From Haladaptatus paucihalophilus DX253 (GTDB lineage Archaea > Halobacteriota > Halobacteria > Halobacteriales > Haladaptataceae): DNA of 64,000 nt. The notes under the pieces are model-generated. The model had not been told where the DNA came from and did no database searches. It was given only the letters and a program-made list of their open reading frames with translations. The stretch is taken from NCBI RefSeq assembly GCF_000376445.1, contig NZ_AQXI01000001.1, positions 590,962 to 654,961 of the forward strand, read 5' to 3'. Position numbers and translations under genes: made by a program. Below, one piece after another: positions 57,811 through 64,000 of this stretch (its first letter is position 1; each line of letters starts with the position of its first letter).

Positions 57811-58512
57811 ATGAACGTTGCGCTGGTAACAGTCGGAGATGAGATTCTCTCCGGGGATACCGTCAACACGAACGCCGCGTGGTTGGGCGAGCGACTGACC
57901 GAGCGCGGCGTGGCCGTGGAGCGGGTGTTCGTCGTTCCGGACCGCGTGGGCGACATCGCCCGCGTCGTGAACGAAGCCCGCGCGGAGTACGACGCCGTGC
58001 TCGTCACCGGCGGCCTCGGCCCGACGCACGACGACCTGACGATGGAGGGCATCGCGGCGGCCGTCGGCGTTCCCGTCGAGGAGCACACGGAAGCCGTCGA
58101 GTGGATAGAAGCGCACTCGGATTACTCGCACGCCGACCTGACGTCGGGGACGACCCACCTGCCGAAAGGGTCGCGGATGCTGCCGAACGACGTCGGCGTC
58201 GCCCCCGGCGCGGAGATAGAGGACATCTACGTCCTGCCGGGCGTGCCGAGCGAGATGCATTCGATGTTCGAGCGAATCGCCGACGAGTTCGACGGCGAGC
58301 CGTACTACACCGAGACGGTTCCCGCGGGCGAACCCGAGAGCGCGCTGCTCGACCGATTCGAGACGCTCCGGGAGCGGTTCGACGTGAAAGTCGGGAGCTA
58401 TCCGGGCGACTACGTGCGCGTCAAAATCGAGGGGACGGACGAGAACACCGTCCAAAACGCCGCCGAGTGGTTGCGCGAGCGAGTCGAAGCGCCGGACGAG
58501 ACGAACGCCTAG
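57811..58512 (+). CDS. CinA-like / MoCF-domain protein
   Basis: A 233-residue protein with the molybdopterin-binding-like domain of CinA: VGDEILSGDTVNTN, VTGGLGPTHDDLTMEGIAAAVG, LPGVPSEMHSMFE. In bacteria this domain has ADP-ribose pyrophosphatase/NMN deamidase relatives; the archaeal stand-alone form's role is unsettled. ATG 57811 is chosen because it directly begins the MNVALVTVGDEILSGD motif; the frame upstream reads into the previous gene. Confidence 0.88.
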   Translation: MNVALVTVGDEILSGDTVNTNAAWLGERLTERGVAVERVFVVPDRVGDIARVVNEARAEYDAVLVTGGLGPTHDDLTMEGIAAAVGVPVEEHTEAVEWIEAHSDYSHADLTSGTTHLPKGSRMLPNDVGVAPGAEIEDIYVLPGVPSEMHSMFERIADEFDGEPYYTETVPAGEPESALLDRFETLRERFDVKVGSYPGDYVRVKIEGTDENTVQNAAEWLRERVEAPDETNA

Positions 58513-58528
58513 CGGTGAACCGCCTCGA

Positions 58529-58630
58529 TTATCTGTAGAAGTAGGCGAGCCACGCCACGGTGAACGCGAGTCCGACGACGAGAACGACGATACCTGCTTC
58601 ATTCGCGGGAACGGCTTCGAGTGGAATCAT
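58529..58630 (-). CDS. 33-residue membrane peptide
   Basis: A tiny open frame below usual length limits. It encodes a short polar start (MIPLEAVPANEAG), one hydrophobic helix (IVVLVVGLAFTVAWLAYFY) and a final Arg. Composition strongly non-random. Similar single-span peptides are conserved in Halobacteria, and this one sits convergent with the CinA-like gene, 17 bases away. Function unknown. Confidence 0.55.
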   Translation of the reverse strand: MIPLEAVPANEAGIVVLVVGLAFTVAWLAYFYR

Positions 58631-58789
58631 ACCCGGCGGTTGTCGGCGCTGTCTCTTAAGGTTTGAGAACTACACCCAGTGATGCCGTCGTTCGATGAGC
58701 GATAAACCCGCGGAAGGACGAGCACTGTACCGACCGAGGAATTCCCGCAAACGAACCGCTTTTGGGCGGACCACACCAACGCGAAGGCA

Positions 58790-59530
58790 ATGAACGTACT
58801 CGTCGTCGGGGCGGGCGCGATGGGTCGCTGGTTCGCCGAGGCGATACCGGGCGACATCGCGTTTGCCGACGCGGAACAGGGGGTTGCGGCGGAGGCCGCC
58901 CGAGCGGTCGGTGGACGAGCGGTCGCGCTGGACGCCGACGAATCATTCGATGTGGTCTGTCTCGCCGTGCCGATTCCGGCCATTTCGGCGGCCATCGCTG
59001 AACACGCGCCGAAGGCCGACCGGGCGATGCTCGACGTGAGCGGCGTGATGGCCGAACCGGTCGAAGCGATGGCCGAACACGCGCCGAACGTCGAACGGGT
59101 GAGCCTGCATCCGTTGTTCGGGGCGAACACCGCGCCGGGGAACGTGGCCGTCGTCGCGGACGAATCGGGACCGGTCACGAGCGAACTGTTCGACGCGATC
59201 GAAGCCCGCGGGAACACGCTGGTCGAGACGACGGCGGCGGAGCACGACGACGCGATGACGACGGTGCAGGCCGGGACGCACGCGGCGGTGCTCGCCTTCG
59301 CGCTGGCGGCGAACCCGGTCCCCGAGGGCCTTCGAACTCCCGTCTACGAGGAGTTGGCCGACCTCGCGGACCACGTAACCGACGGGGAACCGCGCGTCTA
59401 CGCCGACATTCAGGCCACCTTCGACGGCGCGACGGACGTGGCGGAGGCGGCGAAGCGACTGGCCGACGCCGACCCGGCAGAGTTCGAGCGGTTGTACCGC
59501 GAGGCGGCGGAGAGCGAGGTGGACGAATGA
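58790..59530 (+). CDS. tyrA: Prephenate dehydrogenase (TyrA)
   Basis: A 246-residue NAD(P)-dependent enzyme of tyrosine synthesis. The Rossmann GAGAMG is at the N-terminus, VSLHPLFGANTAPGN is the prephenate-binding His block, and ATTA-type helices complete the C-terminal dimerisation domain. It is shorter than bacterial TyrA because there is no mutase or ACT domain, as usual for archaea. It overlaps the following methyltransferase gene by 4 bases (ATGA). Confidence 0.88.
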   Translation: MNVLVVGAGAMGRWFAEAIPGDIAFADAEQGVAAEAARAVGGRAVALDADESFDVVCLAVPIPAISAAIAEHAPKADRAMLDVSGVMAEPVEAMAEHAPNVERVSLHPLFGANTAPGNVAVVADESGPVTSELFDAIEARGNTLVETTAAEHDDAMTTVQAGTHAAVLAFALAANPVPEGLRTPVYEELADLADHVTDGEPRVYADIQATFDGATDVAEAAKRLADADPAEFERLYREAAESEVDE

Positions 59531-61248
59531 ACGCAGAGCAGCGCGAGCAGGTGCTGTCGAACGCGAAGTACCTGCAGGACGTGCGGCCCGTGGACCCCGA
59601 GGAGATTTCCGAATACATCGAAGGTGAACCGCATCCCGCGGTCGTCCGGCAGGTGCTCCGCGAGGAGGCAGGAGCGCTCGGCTTCGTGGAGCGCGACGAC
59701 GGCACCTTCGAACCCGCATCCGACGACCCCGTTCGCCCCGAATTCCGCGGCGTCGAGTCGTTCCCCGAAACGTACGGTCGAAAACTGGAGGACCTGCTCG
59801 TCGCGGAGTTCGGCGCGGGGTGGCCGGACGGCGCGTCGGGCGACGAACTCCGGCGAACGATTCGACGGCTCAAGGAGGACTACTTCGCGCAGAACCCGGT
59901 CGAGTACGATTACCGCGTCGCGCTCGGCTACGCCATCTACCACCTGCCGGACTACTACGCCGTGGTCCAGTACGTCCTCTCGGAACTCGCGGGGCGGGGC
60001 CTGCTTCCCGGAAAACTTCGCGTGCTGGACGTTGGCGCAGGGGTCGGCGGCCCCGCGCTCGGCCTCCACGACTTCCTCCCGTCGGAGACGTTCGTGGAGT
60101 ATCACGCCGTCGAACCGAGCGACGCCGCGGACGTTCTCGCCGCGATGCTGGAGGAGACTGGCGAGAACTTCTACCCGACCGTGCACCGCGACACCGCGGA
60201 GGCGTTCGAACCCGAAGACGGCGAGGCGGAGTACGACCTCATCGTGTTCGCCAACGTGCTGAGCGAGTTGTCCGACCCGGAAGCGGTCGTTCGGAAGTAC
60301 CTCGACTACCTCGCGCCCGACGGGTCGATGGTCGCCATCGCCCCGGCGGACAAGAACGCCAGCATCGGCCTCCGGGAGGTCGAACGAAGCGTCGCCGACC
60401 GGACGACGGTGTTCTCGCCGACGCTCCGCCTCTGGCCCGGCGAGGAACCGAGCGACGACTGCTGGTCGTTCGACGTGAAACCCGAGTTGTCGGTCCCGCC
60501 GTTCCAACGCCGACTGGACGCGGGCGAGAGCGGTGACGGTGAGGGTGATGGCGACGATTCCGAGAGCGGCGCTGATGGTCGCTCCGAGGACGCCTCCGAA
60601 CACGTCGAACATCGTGGAATCGACGCCAGCAACTACGAGTTCGAGTCGGACGACGGTGCCAAGGAAACGAGCGAGCAGGGCATCGACGCGAGCGAATACG
60701 GACTCGATGCAAGCGAGTACGATGCCAGTGCCGGTGAACACGATGTCAGTTCCGGTGACGGACTCGACGCGAACGGGCGAGGGATGGATGCGAGCGGGCG
60801 AGGAACCGATGTGGCCGAACCATCGGAGACGGTGACGCTGGACGATATCGAGGGCGACGGCGAGTTCGTCAACGTGGACGTGCAGTTCTCACACGTCGTC
60901 CTCCGAACCGACGGAACCCGTCGGCGTGAGTTCACCGCGAGCAGGGCCGAATCCGCGAAGATGGCGGAGATGGAACGCCACGTCACTGAACGCGTGAACC
61001 TCGTCGCGGTGAAACTCAGCCACTCGCTGTCGGAGGATGGAGAAAACCCCGTGTTCAAGGTGAGCGACGGCAGCGAGGCGGTGGGGAACTTCGCGGTCCT
61101 GACGAAGGAAACGTCGCTCAATCGCGCGCTCCGCGAGGCGGCCTACGGTGCGCTCCTCTCGTTCGAGGACGTGCTCGTGCTCTGGAACGAGGACGAAAAA
61201 GCGTACAACCTCGTCGTGGACGAACGGACGGTCGTGGACCGCCGCTAG
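59527..61248 (+). CDS. Rsm22-like methyltransferase with acidic repeat insert
   Basis: A 573-residue protein. Residues 105-330 hold the Rsm22-family SAM-binding domain (YHLPDYYAVVQYVLSELAGRG, LDVGAGVGGPALGLHD, FANVLSELSDPEAVVRKYL). Residues 345-455 are a low-complexity acidic insert with degenerate (G/L)(I/L/M)DAS(E/N/G)(Y/R) repeats. Residues 455-573 are a compact beta-rich domain (FVNVDVQFSHVVLRTDGTRRREF). Rsm22 relatives act on the small ribosomal subunit. The GAGVGG loop is intact, so activity is plausible. Confidence 0.8.
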   Translation: MNAEQREQVLSNAKYLQDVRPVDPEEISEYIEGEPHPAVVRQVLREEAGALGFVERDDGTFEPASDDPVRPEFRGVESFPETYGRKLEDLLVAEFGAGWPDGASGDELRRTIRRLKEDYFAQNPVEYDYRVALGYAIYHLPDYYAVVQYVLSELAGRGLLPGKLRVLDVGAGVGGPALGLHDFLPSETFVEYHAVEPSDAADVLAAMLEETGENFYPTVHRDTAEAFEPEDGEAEYDLIVFANVLSELSDPEAVVRKYLDYLAPDGSMVAIAPADKNASIGLREVERSVADRTTVFSPTLRLWPGEEPSDDCWSFDVKPELSVPPFQRRLDAGESGDGEGDGDDSESGADGRSEDASEHVEHRGIDASNYEFESDDGAKETSEQGIDASEYGLDASEYDASAGEHDVSSGDGLDANGRGMDASGRGTDVAEPSETVTLDDIEGDGEFVNVDVQFSHVVLRTDGTRRREFTASRAESAKMAEMERHVTERVNLVAVKLSHSLSEDGENPVFKVSDGSEAVGNFAVLTKETSLNRALREAAYGALLSFEDVLVLWNEDEKAYNLVVDERTVVDRR

Positions 61249-61457
61249 TTCGCCTCGACGCACTCCCGGACGAAGTTGTAGTACGAACCGAACTTCCCCT
61301 CATCGTTCGGCGACAGCGGAATCCCGTTTTCCGCGAGCAGTTCGACCGTCTTCTTTGGCTCACACTCGAACCAGATGGACAGGATGTCTACGTTACGCTG
61401 CGCGTATTCGTAGTTGAGTTCGAGTGTGTGAGCGTCTGTGACATTTCCCTCCGCCAT
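61245..61457 (-). CDS. Small hypothetical protein
   Basis: A 70-residue product with an acidic/aromatic helix pattern (HTLELNYEYAQRNVDILSIWFE) and a C-terminal FGSYYNFVRECVEAN. It resembles no family I can name with confidence. It may be a small helical adaptor. Its 3' end overlaps the previous gene's end by 4 bases on the opposite strand. ATG 61457 is chosen; a longer start at 61496 would add a Cys-rich stretch. Confidence 0.5.
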   Translation of the reverse strand: MAEGNVTDAHTLELNYEYAQRNVDILSIWFECEPKKTVELLAENGIPLSPNDEGKFGSYYNFVRECVEAN

Positions 61458-61749
61458 GTCCGTTCGGATAGTGTGAGCCTCACAGCATAAATCCATGTGA
61501 TTCGTTAATTATCAATACTGTATTATAACAACGATTGGACACACTTGGCCCCTCTCGCTCCGTCTCGAAATACGCTCGAGACCGCTCGCTGCGGCGCTTT
61601 TCGGTCGTCTACCATCTCGTTCGTTCACCTCTCTTCCATTCCCCTGGAACTGTCCAACTCGTCGTTTTCACGGCCGGGTCGGACTCGCGTTGGGAGTGCT
61701 GGCACGCACCGAGCGGAGTACTTTTGCGTTCCCGTTCCAACTCCCCTGC
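61458..61749. other. Intergenic region before surE
   Basis: 292 bases without a credible gene. AT-rich at 61500-61530 (TTAATTATCAATACTGTATTATAAC), which could be the promoter of the 70-residue gene. The rest is a pyrimidine-rich tract (CCTCTCGCTCCGTCTCG). A TATA-like TACTTTTG lies 33 bases before surE. No RNA structure noticed. Confidence 0.45.
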
Positions 61750-62525
61750 ATGGGCGATTCGCTGGAAATTCTTCTGACGAACGACGACGGCATCGACAGT
61801 CCCGGTATCCGCGCGCTGTACGAGAGCCTCCAGGAAATCGGCAACGTGACCACCGTCGCACCCGCGACCGATCAGAGCGCGGTCGGTCGCGCGATGTCCT
61901 ACGAGGTCGAGGTCGAGGAGCACGAACTCGGCTACGCCATCACGGGCACTCCCACCGATTGCGTCGTCGCCGGACTGACCGAACTCGGTCCCTATCCCGA
62001 TATCGTCGTCTCCGGGTGTAACAACGGGGCGAACCTCGGCGCGTACGTTCTCGGACGCTCTGGAACCGTCAGCGCCGCGGTCGAGGCCGCCTTCTTCGAC
62101 GTTCCCGCCATCGCCGTCTCGCTGCACGTGCCGAACCACCTCTGGCCCTACGACACGACCGTCGAGGAGTACGACGTGGCGGCGAAGGCGACGACCTATC
62201 TCACCGAACACGCGCTCGACGCGGGCGTGTTCGAACAGGCCGAGTACCTGAACGTCAACGCGCCGATGTCGAGCGACGGGGCGACTCCGATGGAGGTCAC
62301 CCGCCCTCGCACGTCTACGACATGGACACGACCAACGAGGGCGGCGTCATCACGCTGCACGACCGGACGTGGGAACAGATGGGCGACGAGACGCTGCCGG
62401 ACGCCGAGGGGACGGACCGTCACGCGGTGTTCAACGGGAAGGTGAGCGTCTCGCCGTTGACCGCCCCGCACACGACGCGCCACCACGAATCGCTGGACGA
62501 ACTGGTGACGGAGTACCGGGTCTAG
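61750..62525 (+). pseudogene. surE: 5'/3'-nucleotidase SurE, frameshifted
   Basis: SurE removes phosphate from nucleoside monophosphates and is an acid-phosphatase-like survival protein. The N-terminal 184 residues are intact: LLTNDDGIDSPGI (metal DD), ATDQSAVGRAMSY, and VVSGCNNGANLG, all catalytic. At about 62304-62306 the frame shifts; the C-terminal part continues in the next frame (HVYDMDTTNEGG, ending ELVTEYRV) to 62525. Restoring one base gives a normal 258-residue protein. The shift is in a CCC run, so it may be a real mutation or a sequencing error. Confidence 0.85.
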
Positions 62526-62582
62526 CGCCACCGTTTTACCCGCTGGAGTCCAACCGGGCCTGATGACTGGGGGGTAAGAATC

Positions 62583-64000
62583 GTGAGTCGTACCGATATC
62601 GAACAGCTTGCGCTCGATGTCGTTCCCGTCAACGTCGCGGTGCTCGACGAGAACGGGGTCATCGTCGCAACGAACGACGCGTGGGAGCGGTTCGGCCGAG
62701 AAAACGGTCTGGCCGAGCCGACGATAGGGGTCAATTATCTCGACGTTTGTGACGGTGCGGACGAGCTGACGGCGGACGAAGCGGCGACGGGCATCCGCGC
62801 CATTTTGTCGGGGGATCGGACCGATTTTAGCCTCGAATACCCGTGTCACTCGCCGGACGAGCGGCGCTGGTTCGTGATGCGCGCAGCGGACGTGACGGAC
62901 GACGGCAATCGGTACGTCGTCGTGGCACACATGAACGTCACCGAGCGACACGAATCGAAGTCCGAAGTCGAGCGGTACGAGATGATCGTTCGCAACGTCC
63001 CGGTGATATTCTTCGTCATCGACGCCGACGGGACGTTCCAACTCGTGGAGGGGAGCGGATTGGAATCGACCGGGTTGGAAGACGGGGAACTGGTCGGCGA
63101 GTCCATCGACGACCGGTACAAAGACCACCCTGATATCCTCGAAAACTGCCGTCGCGCCCTGTCGGGGGAGCCGATTCAGACGACCAGCGAATTCGGGGGG
63201 ATTATCTACGACGTCGTGTATCAACCCGTGTTCGATTCGGCGGGCGACGTCGATCGCGTCATCGGCGTCTCGGTTGACGTGACCCGACGCGAACGTCACG
63301 AGGAAGCGCTCGCCGCGTTATCGGACATCACGCGGGAACTGCTGGAGACGGAAACCTCGGACGAGGTGTGTGCCGTCACGGTCGAAGCGGCGGAACGATT
63401 GCTATCCCTGCCGAGGACGCGCATCGCGCTGTACGACGAATCGACCGGCGCGCTCCGAACGAACGCGGAGACGACGGGTGCGGAGACGTTGCCGGACGAA
63501 CTGCTGGACGGCGACGGCATCGCGTGGCAGTCGTTCATCGAGAACGAGGCCGCATTCGACGACGAAATCGTCTCCCTCCCGCTCGGGACGCACGGCGTGT
63601 TCATCACCGAAATCTCCGGGAACGCGACCCTCGACATCGCGGAACTCTGTGCCGCCGCCGTCGAATCGGCGCTCGGACGAGCGGTCCGCCAGCGCCGACT
63701 GCAGGAACAGGACGCGACGCTCCGTCGGCAGAACGCGGCGCTCGAACGGCTCAACGAACTGAACGAGGGTATCCGACGCATCGACCGGGCGCTCGTGGAG
63801 GCGCGAACCCGCGAGGAGATAGAGTCCGCCGTCTGTAGCCGCCTGACGAGCGGCGGACCGTACCGCTTCGCGTGGATCGGCGTGGACGACCCGGCGACGG
63901 GACGGGTCGTCCCGCACGAATCGGCGGGAATCGAACGGGGCTATCTCGACGCGATAGCCATCACGACCACCGACGAGACGACCGACCCGGCCGGAACCGC
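62583..64000 (+). CDS. PAS/GAF sensor regulator, Bat-like, truncated by window end
   Basis: At least 472 residues, open at the right edge. Two PAS domains (about 10-120, VAVLDENGVIVATNDAWERFG; and 130-245, VIFFVIDADGTFQLVEG) are followed by a GAF-type domain (250-375), a coiled-coil linker (RLQEQDATLRRQNAALERLNELNEGI), and the start of the Bat-type domain (RRIDRALVEARTREEIESAVC, then PYRFAWIGVDDPATGRVV). This is the domain order of haloarchaeal bacterio-opsin activator (Bat) regulators, whose HTH_10 would lie beyond the window. Start GTG 62583. Confidence 0.82.
   Translation, partial: MSRTDIEQLALDVVPVNVAVLDENGVIVATNDAWERFGRENGLAEPTIGVNYLDVCDGADELTADEAATGIRAILSGDRTDFSLEYPCHSPDERRWFVMRAADVTDDGNRYVVVAHMNVTERHESKSEVERYEMIVRNVPVIFFVIDADGTFQLVEGSGLESTGLEDGELVGESIDDRYKDHPDILENCRRALSGEPIQTTSEFGGIIYDVVYQPVFDSAGDVDRVIGVSVDVTRRERHEEALAALSDITRELLETETSDEVCAVTVEAAERLLSLPRTRIALYDESTGALRTNAETTGAETLPDELLDGDGIAWQSFIENEAAFDDEIVSLPLGTHGVFITEISGNATLDIAELCAAAVESALGRAVRQRRLQEQDATLRRQNAALERLNELNEGIRRIDRALVEARTREEIESAVCSRLTSGGPYRFAWIGVDDPATGRVVPHESAGIERGYLDAIAITTTDETTDPAGT

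Noticed and set aside
1-64000. CRISPR array, insertion sequence, prophage or integron
   Set aside because: No direct repeats with unique spacers, no transposase or integrase-like frame and no terminal repeats seen.

Overview
This is a 64 kb stretch of a halophilic archaeal (class Halobacteria) chromosome. The evidence is strongly acidic predicted proteins, high GC with TATA-type promoters, an intron-containing tRNA-Gln, family-B DNA polymerase, archaeal proteasome parts (PAN, PsmA), RNase P proteins, TFE, SBDS, Mre11-Rad50 and a haloarchaeal gas-vesicle cluster. I cannot fix the genus from sequence alone. No insertion sequence, prophage, CRISPR array or replication origin was seen. Both ends cut through genes: purD at the left and a PAS/GAF regulator at the right.

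Layout. 0-3.7 kb: purD end, small haloarchaeal proteins, an acyltransferase, the PAN proteasomal ATPase and a divergent wHTH protein. 3.9-14.5 kb: an SDR/aldehyde-dehydrogenase pair, divergent mre11-rad50, three small genes, and intein-free polB. 14.6-19.2 kb: sufC-sufB-sufD, a ferritin-like protein and a SirR/DtxR-type regulator. A perfect DtxR/IdeR-like palindrome sits directly before sufC, so this looks like a self-contained Fe-S and iron-responsive unit. 19.3-19.6 kb: tandem hairpin repeats followed by tRNA-Gln(UUG) with a 29-nt bulge-helix-bulge intron. 19.8-26.6 kb: lipoprotein and membrane proteins, a phosphoesterase, AlaX editing protein, HD hydrolase, LysE exporter, and a probable manganese module (MntR-type repressor plus GDT1/TMEM165 transporter). 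26.7-35 kb: two glutamate dehydrogenase paralogues, a CitE-type lyase, a MaoC hydratase and an acyl-CoA carboxylase subunit with an extra N-terminal domain, interleaved with a PQQ-type propeller and small proteins.

35-48.8 kb: a large secreted repeat protein built from about eighteen 23-residue Gln/Ala/Gly repeats, Thr-rich linkers and a sequon-dense C-terminal domain. It is the most unusual gene here. Then fbp-fba (gluconeogenesis), 3-hydroxyacyl-CoA dehydrogenase, a lipoprotein, squalene/phytoene synthase, and the information-processing run rnp3, methyltransferase, rnp2, psmA, SBDS, followed by an AI-2E-type membrane protein. 48.8-55.3 kb: gas-vesicle locus. The minus strand carries gvpO2, an unrecognised acidic gene, then gvpF-G-H-(gvpI position)-J-K-L-M; the plus strand carries gvpA and gvpO. 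All eight genes known to suffice for haloarchaeal gas vesicles (A,F,G,J,K,L,M,O) are present. gvpN, gvpC, gvpD and gvpE are not in the window, gvpO is duplicated, and two unfamiliar proteins are embedded. A 19-codon reading frame with a perfect Shine-Dalgarno lies in the divergent intergenic region. 55.3-64 kb: FUN14-like protein, TFE, DUF2110, a lipoprotein, CinA-like protein, TyrA, an Rsm22-like methyltransferase with an acidic repeat insert, surE carrying a one-base frameshift, and the truncated Bat-like sensor/regulator.
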